From contig NZ_CP013443.1 of NCBI RefSeq assembly GCF_001718835.1, forward strand, positions 3,224,001-3,288,000: 64,000 nt of DNA, given 5' to 3'. Shown here piece after piece: positions 33,873 through 43,209 of this stretch. Within the stretch, counting starts at the first letter, position 1. Each line of letters starts with the position of its first letter. The notes beneath the pieces are model-generated. The model did no database searches and was not told the DNA's origin. It saw only the letters and a program-made list of their open reading frames with translations. Made by a program: the position numbers and the translations under genes. Source of the DNA: Burkholderia cepacia. GTDB taxonomy: Bacteria; Pseudomonadota; Gammaproteobacteria; Burkholderiales; Burkholderiaceae.

Positions 33873-34673
33873 ATGAACGAAAGGCAATACCCCGCCGCCG
33901 CCGCCGCGCACGTCTATCTGTTCGCGACCTGCCTGGTCGACCTGTTCGTCCCCGAAGCGGGGCTCGACGCGGTCCGCCTGCTGGAGCGCGAAGGCCTGAC
34001 CGTCCACTATCCGCGCGGCCAGAGCTGCTGCGGGCAGCCGGCCTACAGCAGCGGCAATCCCGACGACGCGCGCCGGGTCGCGGCCGCGCAGCTCGACCTG
34101 TTCGCGCAAGCGTGGCCCGTGATCGTGCCGTCCGGCTCGTGCGCGGGGATGATCCGCCACCATTGGCCGGCGCTGTTCGCCGACGATCCCGTCAACGGCC
34201 CGAAGGCCCGCGCGATCGCCGACCGGACCTACGAACTCGCCGAATTCCTCGTCCACGTGCTCGACGTGCGGCTCGACGCGCTCGCCCCTGCTGCTCCGCC
34301 GGACGAGCGCGTGGTCCTGCACACGTCGTGCGCGGCGCGGCGCGAGATGGGCACGCGCGGGCACGGCGTCGCGCTCGTCGACGCGCTGCCGGGCGTGACG
34401 CGCATCGAACATGAACGCGAATCCGAATGCTGCGGCTTCGGCGGCACGTTCTCGCTGAAGCATCCCGACATCTCCGGCGCGATGGTGCGCGACAAGGTCG
34501 CGTCGGCCTGCGCGACCGGCTGCGACCGGCTCGTGTCCGCCGACTGCGGCTGCCTGCTGAACATCGGCCACGCGGCGGCCAAGGCCGGCGCGCCGCTGCC
34601 GGTCGAGCACCTCGCCAGCTTTCTGTGGCGGCGCACGGCGAGCGCCGCGTCGCTGCGCGGAGACCGGCAATGA
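33873..34673 (+). CDS. lutA: Lactate utilization protein LutA (LldE), Fe-S subunit
   Basis: A 266-residue protein with two cysteine-rich CCG domains: YPRGQSCCGQPAYSSGNP near residue 48 and ESECCGFGGTFSLKHPDISGAMV near 188, plus SADCGCLLNIGHAA. LutABC is the non-flavin L-lactate oxidase that converts L-lactate to pyruvate at the membrane. The start at 33873 has a GGAG site; an ATG four codons upstream is possible. The stop overlaps lutC (ATGA at 34670-34673), the first of two such couplings in the operon. Confidence 0.94.
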   Translation: MNERQYPAAAAAHVYLFATCLVDLFVPEAGLDAVRLLEREGLTVHYPRGQSCCGQPAYSSGNPDDARRVAAAQLDLFAQAWPVIVPSGSCAGMIRHHWPALFADDPVNGPKARAIADRTYELAEFLVHVLDVRLDALAPAAPPDERVVLHTSCAARREMGTRGHGVALVDALPGVTRIEHERESECCGFGGTFSLKHPDISGAMVRDKVASACATGCDRLVSADCGCLLNIGHAAAKAGAPLPVEHLASFLWRRTASAASLRGDRQ

Positions 34674-35401
34674 GCGCGCGCGACGCGATCCTCCAGCGGC
34701 TGCGCACGGCAGCGCCCGCCGCCGCATCCGCCGCCGCCGACGCCGCCCCCCTCGACGCCCGCATCGACCGCCACTACGCGGCCCGGCGCGCCGCCGCCCC
34801 GGCCGATCCGCATGCGCTCGCGCAGGCGCTGCAGGCCGCGCTCACCGCATCGCACGCGGACGTCTGGTGCGCGACCGGCGACGCATGGCCCGCCCAGCTC
34901 GCCGCGCGGCTCGCCGATGCCGGCGTGCGCCGGCTGCTGCTCGACCCGGCCCGCGCCGAATCCGCGGCGCTCGCCCGTGCGCTGCCCGACACGGTCGCGC
35001 CCGTGCCGTTCGACCGGCCGATCGACGCGTGGAAGGCCGAACTGTTCGACACGATCGACGCGGGCTTCACCGTCGCGCGTTCGGGCATCGCCGCCACCGG
35101 CACCGTCGTGCTCGCCCCCGATGCCGGCACACCGCGCACGGTGTCGCTGGTGCCGCCGCTGCATGTCGCGCTCGTCCACGCGAGCACGCTGCACGCGGAT
35201 CTCCATGCGGCCGTGCACGCCGAGCGCTGGCACGCCGGCATGCCGACCAACCTGGTGCTGGTGTCGGGCCCGTCGAAGACGTCCGACATCCAGCAGACGC
35301 TGGCCTACGGCGCACACGGCCCGCGCCGCCTGTGGGTCGTGATCGTCACCGAGCCGGCCGGCGCCGCGGCCCCGCGTGATCGCCAGGGAGCTGCGCGATG
35401 A
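34670..35401 (+). CDS. lutC: Lactate utilization protein LutC (LldG)
   Basis: A 243-residue LUD-domain protein. The LUD core is visible as GFTVARSGIAATGTVVLAPDAGTPRTVSLVPPLHVALVHAS and LVSGPSKTSDIQQTLAYGAHGP, the latter near the C-terminus. The first third is Ala-rich and variable. It is one of the three required LutABC subunits. The order here is lutA-lutC-lutB, differing from Bacillus lutA-lutB-lutC. It overlaps both neighbours by four bases. Confidence 0.93.
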   Translation: MSARDAILQRLRTAAPAAASAAADAAPLDARIDRHYAARRAAAPADPHALAQALQAALTASHADVWCATGDAWPAQLAARLADAGVRRLLLDPARAESAALARALPDTVAPVPFDRPIDAWKAELFDTIDAGFTVARSGIAATGTVVLAPDAGTPRTVSLVPPLHVALVHASTLHADLHAAVHAERWHAGMPTNLVLVSGPSKTSDIQQTLAYGAHGPRRLWVVIVTEPAGAAAPRDRQGAAR

Positions 35402-36843
35402 GCGACCACACGCTGCAATTCGTCGCCCCGGGCGACTTCAAGGCCCGTGCGCGCGCCGCGCTCGACGATTCCGCATTGCGCCAGAGCTTTCGCGGCGCGA
35501 TGGACTTCCTGCAGGGCAAGCGCGCGACGCAGTTCCCCGACGACACCGAACTGCAGCAGCTGCGCGACCTCGGCGAAGCGGTGCGGCAGCACGCACTCGC
35601 GCAGTTGCCCGCGCTGCTCGAACGGCTGGAGACGAAGCTCACCGGGGCCGGCGTGCACGTGCACTGGGCCGAGACGGCCGCCGACGCGAACGCGATCGTG
35701 CTCGGCATCGCGCAGGCGAAGAAGGCGCGCCGCGTGATCAAGGGCAAGTCGATGGCGAGCGAGGAAATCGAACTGAACCATTACCTCGCGGAGCACGGCG
35801 TCGACTGCATCGAGTCCGACATGGGCGAATTCATCGTGCAGCTCGCGGGCGAGAAACCGTCGCATATCGTGATGCCGGCAATCCACAAGACGCGCGGCGA
35901 CATCGCCGAACTGTTCGAGGAACACATCCCCGGCACGCGCTACACGGAAGACGTCGACGAGCTGATCCAGACCGGCCGGCGCGCCCTGCGGCGCGCGTTC
36001 GCCGAGGCGGACATCGGCCTGTCCGGCGTGAACTTCGCGGCGGCCGACACCGGCACGCTGTGGCTCGTCGAGAACGAAGGCAACGGCCGCCTGTCGACGA
36101 CGGTGCCCGACACGCACGTCGCGATCATGGGGATCGAGAAGGTCGTCGAGAAACTCGAGCACATCGTGCCGCTGTCGAACCTGCTCACGCGCTCGGCCAC
36201 CGGCCAGGCGATCACGACCTACTTCAACCTGATCTCGGGCCCGCGCCGCGACGGCGAACGCGACGGCCCGCGCGAGCTGCATCTCGTGCTGCTCGACAAC
36301 GGCCGCACGCAGGCCTATGCGGACGAACAGCTGCGCGCGACGCTGCAGTGCATCCGCTGCGGCGCGTGCATGAACCACTGCCCCGTCTACACGCGCATCG
36401 GCGGCCACGCGTACGGCACGACGTATCCGGGCCCGATCGGCAAGATCATCTCGCCGCACCTGCTCGGCCTCGACGCGACGGCCGACCTGCCGACCGCGTC
36501 GACGCTGTGCGGCGCATGCGGCGAGGTGTGCCCGGTGCGGATCCCGATCCCGCAGCTGCTCGTGCGGCTGCGTACCGAGGCGAACCGCAAGCCCGGCGAA
36601 CCCGTCGCGCATCCGCTGCGCGGCCAAGGCGCGAACTACACCCGCGCGGAAGACCTCGTGTGGCGCTTCTGGTCGGGCGCGTTCGCGCATCCGCACGCGT
36701 ACCGCGCGTTCCGCTGGACCGCGACGCGCCTGCGTGCGCTGACGCCCGCGAAACAGATGGGCTGGACGCAGCACCGCACCCCGCTCGAACCGGCACCGCG
36801 CAGCCTGTCCGACCTGCTGCGCGCACGCGGCCAGCCCGAGTAG
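35398..36843 (+). CDS. lutB: Lactate utilization protein LutB (LldF), Fe-S and LUD protein
   Basis: A 481-residue protein. An N-terminal LUD domain (KGKSMASEEIELNHYL, near residue 115) is followed by two 4Fe-4S motifs: CIRCGACMNHCPV near residue 318 and CGACGEVCPVRIPIPQ near 378. A DUF3390-like tail completes the chain. It is the electron-transfer subunit of the L-lactate oxidation complex. It follows lutC with an ATGA overlap and precedes the lactate permease by 57 bases. Confidence 0.95.
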   Translation: MSDHTLQFVAPGDFKARARAALDDSALRQSFRGAMDFLQGKRATQFPDDTELQQLRDLGEAVRQHALAQLPALLERLETKLTGAGVHVHWAETAADANAIVLGIAQAKKARRVIKGKSMASEEIELNHYLAEHGVDCIESDMGEFIVQLAGEKPSHIVMPAIHKTRGDIAELFEEHIPGTRYTEDVDELIQTGRRALRRAFAEADIGLSGVNFAAADTGTLWLVENEGNGRLSTTVPDTHVAIMGIEKVVEKLEHIVPLSNLLTRSATGQAITTYFNLISGPRRDGERDGPRELHLVLLDNGRTQAYADEQLRATLQCIRCGACMNHCPVYTRIGGHAYGTTYPGPIGKIISPHLLGLDATADLPTASTLCGACGEVCPVRIPIPQLLVRLRTEANRKPGEPVAHPLRGQGANYTRAEDLVWRFWSGAFAHPHAYRAFRWTATRLRALTPAKQMGWTQHRTPLEPAPRSLSDLLRARGQPE

Positions 36844-36900
36844 CCCCCGCTTTACCCACCCATTCCGATAGACAGACAGCCACAGATGGAGGAGACACCC

Positions 36901-38613
36901 ATGCAGGTTTGGCACCAGATCTATACGCCGCTCGGCAGCCTAGGGCTGTCGGCGTTCGTCGCCGCAATCCCGATCATTTTCTTTTTCGTCGCGCTGGCCG
37001 CGCTGCGGCTCAAGGGCCACGTCGCCGCGGCGATCACGCTGCTGCTGTCGCTCGGCGTCGCGATCCTCGCATACGGGATGCCCGTGCCGCAGGCGCTCGC
37101 GGCGGCCGGTTTCGGCTTCGCATACGGCCTGTGGCCGATCGCGTGGATCATCGTCGCGGCCGTGTTCCTGTACAGGATCGTCGTGAAGACCGGCCAGTTC
37201 GACATCATCCGCGCGTCCGTGCTGTCGATCACCGACGACCAGCGCCTGCAGATGCTGCTGATCGGCTTCTCGTTCGGCGCGTTCCTCGAAGGCGCGGCCG
37301 GCTTCGGCGCGCCCGTCGCGATCACGGCCGCGCTGCTCGTCGGGCTCGGCTTCAAGCCGCTGCACGCGGCAGGACTGTGTCTGATTGCAAACACCGCGCC
37401 GGTCGCGTTCGGTGCGATGGGGATCCCGATCATCGTCGCCGGACAGGTGACCGGCATCGACCCGTTCCATATCGGCGCGATGGCCGGCCGCCAGCTGCCG
37501 CTGCTGTCGCTCGCGGTGCCTTTCTGGCTCGTGTTCATGATGGACGGGCTGCGCGGCGTACGGCAGACCTGGCCCGCCGCGCTCGTCGCGGGCGGCAGCT
37601 TCGCGGCGACGCAATACTTCACGTCGAACCACATCGGGCCCGAACTGCCGGACATCACGTCGTCGCTCGTCAGCCTCGTCGCGCTCGCCGCGTTCCTGAA
37701 GGTCTGGCAGCCGCGCACCGCGACGCAGACGGCCGGCAGCGTCGTCACGTCGGGCGGCGGCGCCGCGCTCGCGGGCTTCGGCGGCGCGGGCTCGCGCAAC
37801 GGCTTCAGCACGGGCACGCGCCGGCAGGCATCGCCGTACACGCTCGCGCAGACCGTGCGCGCATGGTCGCCGTTCCTGATCCTGACGGGTGTCGTCACCG
37901 TATGGAGCATCGCGCCGTTCAAGGCGCTGTTCGCCGCCCACGGCGCGCTCGCGTCGACCGTGCTGAAATTCCATGTGGCGGGGCTCGACCAGCTCGTCGT
38001 GAAGACCGCCCCGATCGCCGCGACGCCGAAGGCGCTCGACGCCGTGCTGAAGATCGATCTCGTGTCGGCGGTAGGCAGCGCGATCCTCGTGACCGCGCTG
38101 ATCTCGATGGTGCTGCTGCGGATGAAGCCGCGCGACGCGCTCGTCACGTTCGGCGAGACGCTGAAGGAACTGACGCGCCCGATCCTGTCGATCGGCCTCG
38201 TGCTCGCCTTCGCGTTCGTCGCGAACTATTCGGGGATGTCGTCGACGCTCGCGCTGATGCTGGCCGCGACCGGCGCCGCGTTCCCGTTCTTCTCGCCGTT
38301 CCTCGGCTGGCTCGGGGTGTTCCTGACGGGCTCGGACACGTCGTCGAATGCGCTGTTCTGCTCGCTGCAGCAGGCCACGGCCCATCAGCTCGGCGTACCC
38401 GAGACGCTCGCGGTGGCCGCGAACACGACGGGCGGCGTGACCGCGAAGATGATCTCGCCGCAGTCGATCGCGGTGGCCTGCGCGGCAACGGGCCTCGTCG
38501 GCAAGGAGTCGGAGCTGTTCCGCTTCACGGTGCGGCACAGCCTGCTGTTCGCCGTGATCGTCGGGTTGATCACGCTCGTGCAGGCGTACGTGCTGCCGGG
38601 GATGGTGCCGTGA
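36901..38613 (+). CDS. lldP: L-lactate permease
   Basis: A 570-residue LctP-family transporter with at least twelve hydrophobic segments. Family landmarks are GFAYGLWPIAWIIVAAVFLYRIVVKTGQF, the conserved FLEGAAGFGAPVAITAALLVGLGF near residue 130, and GVFLTGSDTSSNALFCSLQ near the C-terminus. A Gly/Ser-rich loop (about residues 280-315) is longer than needed for the family. It imports L- or D-lactate and glycolate with protons. The start at 36901 has a GGAGGAG site, so the earlier in-frame ATG at 36886, which contains that site, is rejected. Confidence 0.95.
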   Translation: MQVWHQIYTPLGSLGLSAFVAAIPIIFFFVALAALRLKGHVAAAITLLLSLGVAILAYGMPVPQALAAAGFGFAYGLWPIAWIIVAAVFLYRIVVKTGQFDIIRASVLSITDDQRLQMLLIGFSFGAFLEGAAGFGAPVAITAALLVGLGFKPLHAAGLCLIANTAPVAFGAMGIPIIVAGQVTGIDPFHIGAMAGRQLPLLSLAVPFWLVFMMDGLRGVRQTWPAALVAGGSFAATQYFTSNHIGPELPDITSSLVSLVALAAFLKVWQPRTATQTAGSVVTSGGGAALAGFGGAGSRNGFSTGTRRQASPYTLAQTVRAWSPFLILTGVVTVWSIAPFKALFAAHGALASTVLKFHVAGLDQLVVKTAPIAATPKALDAVLKIDLVSAVGSAILVTALISMVLLRMKPRDALVTFGETLKELTRPILSIGLVLAFAFVANYSGMSSTLALMLAATGAAFPFFSPFLGWLGVFLTGSDTSSNALFCSLQQATAHQLGVPETLAVAANTTGGVTAKMISPQSIAVACAATGLVGKESELFRFTVRHSLLFAVIVGLITLVQAYVLPGMVP

Positions 38614-38627
38614 CCTGAAAAAAACAA

Positions 38628-38655
38628 AACCCCGCGCTCCGGAGAACGCGGGGTT
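38628..38655. terminator. Terminator between lldP and the M48 protease gene
   Basis: A 9-bp stem (aaccccgcg with cgcggggtt) and a 10-base loop. On the minus strand a T-rich run follows, so it ends the M48 gene transcript. On the plus strand it sits 15 bases after lldP and may slow that transcript too. Confidence 0.8.
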
Positions 38656-38702
38656 CGTCTGCAGGCTGAAGCGCCGGCCTTGCCGGCGCTTTGATCCTTT
38701 GA

Positions 38703-39464
38703 TCAGCTGCCCTTCGCGATGCGATCCTGGATGTGCTGCGCACGGCTCGCCGACGACGGGTGCGAGCTCATCATCGAGCTCTTGCCGCCATCGAGCTGCG
38801 CGAGTTTCTGGAACGCGGTGACGAGGCCCTTCTGGCTCATGTTCTTCTGCTTCATCAGGTCGAACGAGTAGTCGTCGGCCGCGCTTTCCTGCGTCTGCGA
38901 GAACTGCGCGTTGATGAACTTCTCGGTGATGTCGCCGAGCTGCGAGCTCGTCAGCGCCGCCACGCCCGGCGATGCCGCGCCGGCCGCGGTGCGCGCCGCG
39001 CTGACCGCGTAGGCCGTCTGCATCGCCTTCTTCGAGTGACCCAGCGCGACGTGGCCCATTTCATGGCCGATCACGCCGCGCAGCTCGTCGTCGTTCATCA
39101 TGTCCATCAGGCCGCTGTACACGCGCACGCAGCCGTTGCCCATCGCCCACGCGTTGACGTCCTTGGTCATGTAGACCTTGTAGTTGATCTTCTGGCCGTT
39201 CAGCGTCATGTCGCCGAAGCCCTTCATCACTTTCGTCAGACGCTTCGAGTACGCGCTGCCCGGCGCGGCGATCTTCGACTGGGCGTCGCTCGACTTGCAC
39301 GAATCGTTCGACAGCGCGGCGATGTCGGCATCCGACAACGTCGCTGCCTTGAGCATGTTCGAGCCGGCCGACGCGAGGCCGTTCGCGTCGAGACCCTGCA
39401 CGCCGCCGCACGCGCTCAACAGAAACGCCACGCCACACGCTGCCACCGCTTTCTTCAACTGCAT
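38703..39464 (-). CDS. M48 family zinc metalloprotease lipoprotein (LoiP/YggG-like)
   Basis: A 253-residue lipoprotein. The signal MQLKKAVAACGVAFLLSAC puts the lipidated Cys at 19. The zinc motif HEMGH is at about residues 134-138, and the third ligand glutamate is probably in QTQESAADDYSFDLM. The C-terminal HPSSASRAQHIQDRI is typical. Such proteins degrade damaged outer-membrane or periplasmic proteins under stress. It stands alone, with a terminator downstream and a 177-base gap upstream. Confidence 0.92.
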   Translation of the reverse strand: MQLKKAVAACGVAFLLSACGGVQGLDANGLASAGSNMLKAATLSDADIAALSNDSCKSSDAQSKIAAPGSAYSKRLTKVMKGFGDMTLNGQKINYKVYMTKDVNAWAMGNGCVRVYSGLMDMMNDDELRGVIGHEMGHVALGHSKKAMQTAYAVSAARTAAGAASPGVAALTSSQLGDITEKFINAQFSQTQESAADDYSFDLMKQKNMSQKGLVTAFQKLAQLDGGKSSMMSSHPSSASRAQHIQDRIAKGS

Positions 39465-39641
39465 GTGTGTACCCTCGATAGTTGTATTTGGGAGCGGCGA
39501 TTTTGCATAATCCGGCAGAAAATTACCAGATGTTTACATCACGTGACAGGTCAATTACTTGCACGAAACGAAGCAATCGGCGCGTGACGGCCGCAATTGC
39601 GTTGCAAGAATGTTGAAAAAGGTTGCGCGGCGCGCGCGAAT

Positions 39642-40766
39642 CTAGTCCGCCGCCTGCAGGTCGGCGATCGCCGCCGCGAGAAAGCGCGCCGCCTCGCCGC
39701 CCGTGACGACCCGATGGTCGAACGTCAGGCTGAGCGGCAGGAGCCGGTGCACGGCGGCCGCGCCGCCGACCGCCACCACGGCGTCGTGGATGCGGCCCGC
39801 GCCGAGGATCGCGACCGTCGGCGGCACCACGACGGGCGCCGCGTACTTGCCGGCGATCATCCCGAAGTTCGACAGCGTGATCGTATTGCCGCGCAGCTCC
39901 TCCGGCGGAATCCGGCGCGCGCGGATGTCGTCGCGCATCCGGTCGAGGCCGGCCCGCAGGCCGGCGGCGTCGCGCTGCGCGACGTCGCGCAGCACCGGCA
40001 CGAACAGGCCGTCGGGCAGGTCGACCGCGATGCCGACGTCGATCTTCGCGAGCACGTGCCGCCGCCCGGTGTGCCCCTCGTACCACGCGTTGAGCCCCGG
40101 CTCGGCGCGGCAGCCCGCGACCAGCGCGCGGATCAGCCGGATCGTCACGTCGGTGCGCGGCGCCCATGCGTGGATGTCGGCGTCGTCGATCACCGTCGCC
40201 GCGGCCACCTCGCTCTGCGCGCGCGCCATGTTCTGCGCCATCGCGCGCCGCACGCCGCGCAGCACTTCCGCCGGCCCGACCTCGGCGAGCACCTTCGCGA
40301 CCCGCTGCACGTCCGCCGCGGTGATCACGCCGTCCGCGCCCGACGGCGTGACCATCGCGAGATCGACGTCGAGCTTGCGCGCGAGCGCGCGCACCGCGGG
40401 CATCGCCCTGATCGCGCCCGCGCCGCCGACCGCGCCACCGATCCCGCCGCCGAGCGCCGCCGGCGCGTCGTGCACGACCTGCGCGCCCACCTCGACCTTG
40501 CCGACCACGGTGCCGGCATCCGCGTCGTCGCCCGCGCCTTCGAACGCGACGAGCGGCGCGCCGAGATGCACGAGGTCGCCCGCCTGCCCGAACAGCTTCG
40601 CGATGCGGCCCGCCTGCGGGGACGGGATGTCGACGATCGCCTTCGCGGTCTCGACCGACAGCAGCGGCTGGTCGGTCGCGACCGTGTCGCCCGCCTTCAC
40701 GTGCCATTCGACGATTTCCGCTTCCTGCAGCCCTTCGCCGAGATCGGGCAGTTTGAAGATCTTCAT
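39642..40766 (-). CDS. 2-oxoacid dehydrogenase E2, dihydrolipoamide acyltransferase
   Basis: A 374-residue E2 subunit. One N-terminal lipoyl domain has the lipoylated lysine in VETAKAIVDIPSP (about residue 42). A Gly/Ala-rich linker and peripheral-subunit-binding domain follow (MPAVRALARKLDVDL), then the catalytic acyltransferase domain. The catalytic motif reads FDHRVVTGGEA, with Thr where most E2 proteins have Asp (HxxxDG). It hands acyl groups from E1 to CoA in a complex that is probably branched-chain 2-oxoacid dehydrogenase. No E3 gene is adjacent. It is coupled to E1beta by a 2-base gap. Confidence 0.88.
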   Translation of the reverse strand: MKIFKLPDLGEGLQEAEIVEWHVKAGDTVATDQPLLSVETAKAIVDIPSPQAGRIAKLFGQAGDLVHLGAPLVAFEGAGDDADAGTVVGKVEVGAQVVHDAPAALGGGIGGAVGGAGAIRAMPAVRALARKLDVDLAMVTPSGADGVITAADVQRVAKVLAEVGPAEVLRGVRRAMAQNMARAQSEVAAATVIDDADIHAWAPRTDVTIRLIRALVAGCRAEPGLNAWYEGHTGRRHVLAKIDVGIAVDLPDGLFVPVLRDVAQRDAAGLRAGLDRMRDDIRARRIPPEELRGNTITLSNFGMIAGKYAAPVVVPPTVAILGAGRIHDAVVAVGGAAAVHRLLPLSLTFDHRVVTGGEAARFLAAAIADLQAAD

Positions 40767-40768
40767 GG

Positions 40769-41749
40769 TTATGACGCCTCCAGCGTCTTGCGGACCGCGT
40801 CGACGATCCGCTCGACGCTCGGCAGATATTGGCTTTCAAGCCGGAACAGCGGCACGACCACGTCGTAGCCCGTCACGCGCTGCACCGGCGCGAGCAGCGA
40901 ATACAGCCCGCGCTCGGCGATGACCGCGGCGATCTCCGCGCCGAGCCCCGCGGTGCGCGGCGCCTCGTGGACGATCACGCAGCGGCCCGTCTTCGCGACC
41001 GACGCGAGGATCGTGTCGACGTCGAGCGGCTTGAGCGTCGCGACGTCGATCACCTCGGCCATCACGCCGTCCTGCGCGAGTTGGTCGGCGGCCGCCTGCA
41101 CTTCCTGCAGTGCCGCGCCCCAGCTCACCAGCGTGACGTCGGCGCCGTCGCGCAGCGTGAAGCAGGTGTCGAGCGGCAGCGCCTCGCCGTCGTCCTCGAC
41201 CGGCTGCCGGAACAGCCGGTACAGGCGCGTCGGCTCGAGGAAGATCACCGGGTCCGGATCGCGGATCGCGGCCAGCAGCAGCCCGTATGCGCGCGCCGGC
41301 GACGACGGCATCACGACGCGCAGCCCGGGGATATGCGCGAACAGCGCCTCGGGGCTTTCGGAGTGATGCTCGGGCGCGTGGATGCCGCCGCCGCACGGCG
41401 AGCGGAGCACGAGCGGGCAAGACAGCCGGCCGCGCGTGCGGTGCCGCAGCCGCGCCGCGTGATTGAGGATGTGATCGATGGCCGGGTAGATGAACCCGGT
41501 GAACTGGATCTCGGCGACCGGCCGCAGCCCCATCGCCGCCATGCCGATCGCGGCGCCCGCGATTCCCGATTCCGCGAGCGGCGTGTCGATCACGCGCTCG
41601 GCGCCGAAGCGCGACTGCAGGTCGACGGTCGCGCGGAACACGCCGCCGTTGACGCCGATGTCCTCGCCGAGCAGCACTACCGCCGGATCGTTCGCGAGTT
41701 CGTAGGCAAGCGCACGATTGACCGCTTCCACCAGGTTCAGGTCAGCCAT
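40769..41749 (-). CDS. 2-oxoacid dehydrogenase E1 beta subunit
   Basis: A 326-residue transketolase-like E1beta. Landmarks are LNLVEAVNRALAYELANDPAVVLLGEDIGVNGGVFRAT, DTPLAESGIAGAAIGMAAMGLRPVAEIQF, and the C-terminal transketolase domain GADVTLVSWGAALQEVQAAADQL. With E1alpha it decarboxylates a 2-oxoacid using thiamine diphosphate. Its ATG lies inside the E1alpha 3' end (8-base overlap), so expression is tightly linked. Substrate is unclear: pyruvate, acetoin and branched-chain oxoacids are all possible. Confidence 0.93.
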   Translation of the reverse strand: MADLNLVEAVNRALAYELANDPAVVLLGEDIGVNGGVFRATVDLQSRFGAERVIDTPLAESGIAGAAIGMAAMGLRPVAEIQFTGFIYPAIDHILNHAARLRHRTRGRLSCPLVLRSPCGGGIHAPEHHSESPEALFAHIPGLRVVMPSSPARAYGLLLAAIRDPDPVIFLEPTRLYRLFRQPVEDDGEALPLDTCFTLRDGADVTLVSWGAALQEVQAAADQLAQDGVMAEVIDVATLKPLDVDTILASVAKTGRCVIVHEAPRTAGLGAEIAAVIAERGLYSLLAPVQRVTGYDVVVPLFRLESQYLPSVERIVDAVRKTLEAS

Positions 41750-42830
41750 GATGGTTCCCCGCGGCCGGCGCGAACGCGAGCGCCGTGTCGAGCTGTTCGC
41801 GCAGCGCGCGCGGCAGCGTCGCGTACAGATGGTCGAACATCGCGGACGCGCCGGGCGGCGCGACCGCCAGGTATTCCTGCACGGCCGCGTCGACCTGCGC
41901 GTAGCAGGCCTTGCCGAACTCGGTGTCCCGCGCCTTGTCCCATGCGTTCATTCGCATCAGGTACGTACGCAGCCGGATCAGCGGCTCGTGCTCCCATTGC
42001 TTCGCGACGGTGTCGGCGTCGCGATAGCGCGTCGCGTCGTCGGCGGTCGTGTGATCGCCGAGCCGGTAGCTGAGCGCTTCGACGAGCGTCGGGCCGCCGC
42101 CGCGGCGCGCCTTGTCGAGCGCCTCCGACACGACCTGCCGCACCGCGATCACGTCGTTGCCGTCGACCTGCCGGCCCTCGATGCCGGCCGCGATCGCCTT
42201 CTGCGCGAGCGTCTGCGCGGCGGTCTGCCGGGTGCGCGGCACCGAGATCGCCCACTGGTTGTCGTTGATGACGAGCACGAGCGGCGCCTGCCATGCGCCG
42301 GCCATGTTCATCGCTTCGTAGAAGTCGCCCTTCGACGTGCCGCCGTCGCCGAAGATCGTCACCGCGACGCGCGGCTCGCGGCGCAGCATGAACGCATAGG
42401 CCGCGCCCGCCGCATGGCACACCTGGGTGCCGATCGGCACGCAGTTCGGGAAGTCGTGGCGCGCCGCGCTGAAATCGCTGCCGCGCTCGTCGCCGCCCCA
42501 GTACAGCAGGCTTTCCGCCATCGTGACGCCGCGCAGCAATTGCGCCGCATGGTCGCGATACGACGGGAACAGCACGTCGTCGGTCTGCATTGCGCTCGCG
42601 ACGCCGACGCCGATCGCCTCCTGCCCGACCGACGACGCGAACGTGCCGAGCTTGCCGGTGCGCTGCAGCGCGATGGCCTTCGCATCGAACGCGCGCGTCA
42701 GCACCATCGCGCGATAGAGCGGCAGCAGCGCCGCGGGGTCCTGCGCGAACTCGGGCAACGGCTGCACCGGCTCGCCGTCGGGCCCCAGATACTGCGTGTA
42801 GTCGACATGAAAGCGCGCGACCGTGCTCAT
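41742..42830 (-). CDS. 2-oxoacid dehydrogenase E1 alpha subunit
   Basis: A 362-residue E1alpha. The thiamine diphosphate motif begins GDGGTSKGDFYEAMNMAG and ends about 28 residues later in INDNQWAIS. The family phosphorylation-loop region YRLGDHTTADDATRY and the catalytic-channel segment LFPSYRDHAAQLLRGV are present. Best fit is branched-chain or acetoin-type E1alpha; it would usually be labelled PdhA. It is the first gene of the E1alpha-E1beta-E2 operon, with a strong GGAGG ribosome site at 42830. Confidence 0.92.
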   Translation of the reverse strand: MSTVARFHVDYTQYLGPDGEPVQPLPEFAQDPAALLPLYRAMVLTRAFDAKAIALQRTGKLGTFASSVGQEAIGVGVASAMQTDDVLFPSYRDHAAQLLRGVTMAESLLYWGGDERGSDFSAARHDFPNCVPIGTQVCHAAGAAYAFMLRREPRVAVTIFGDGGTSKGDFYEAMNMAGAWQAPLVLVINDNQWAISVPRTRQTAAQTLAQKAIAAGIEGRQVDGNDVIAVRQVVSEALDKARRGGGPTLVEALSYRLGDHTTADDATRYRDADTVAKQWEHEPLIRLRTYLMRMNAWDKARDTEFGKACYAQVDAAVQEYLAVAPPGASAMFDHLYATLPRALREQLDTALAFAPAAGNHHG

Positions 42831-43209
42831 GACTCGCCTCCGTGCGGGTGCGAAGCCAGGCGTGCGTCGATGCGGCGCGGCTCGGTGAAGTGATGCCGCC
42901 GAGGCGCGCGCGTCCGGCTCGGCGACGGATCGCGCCGCCGGCGGAAAACGCGCCGCCGTTGCGGGGACGCGCACAACGCTCGCATGCGGGCTGCGCCCCT
43001 TCCGGCCCTTTGACCGTCCTTCAACCTTAGTCAGTTATCGGGTGAAAGCAAGTCGGAACTGTACGCACGCAAAGCGTGACGCGGTGCGGCATCGCAGGCG
43101 TCACGCTGCGTGACGGAGGAAGCAAAAAGAACGCGCGCACGACGTGAAGCCGACTGCCGCGTGCCCCGATCGGTGGAACCGGCATGCGCGCATGATGGCC
43201 GCGCCGGCA
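42831..43209. other. Intergenic region upstream of the E1alpha gene
   Basis: About 380 bases with no supported gene. It should hold the promoter of the oxoacid dehydrogenase operon. The only structured element seen is a cluster of GCGTGACG-type repeats (43074-43116), annotated separately. Confidence 0.55.
43074..43116. promoter_or_regulatory. Inverted and direct repeat cluster (GCGTGACG)
   Basis: GCGTGACGC (43074-43082) and GCGTCACGC (43098-43106) form a 9-bp inverted repeat with a 15-base spacer. A third copy, GCGTGACGG (43108-43116), follows at once. Such spacing suits a regulator binding site upstream of the oxoacid dehydrogenase operon. No regulator is encoded beside it, so the role is only a suggestion. 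Confidence 0.4.
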
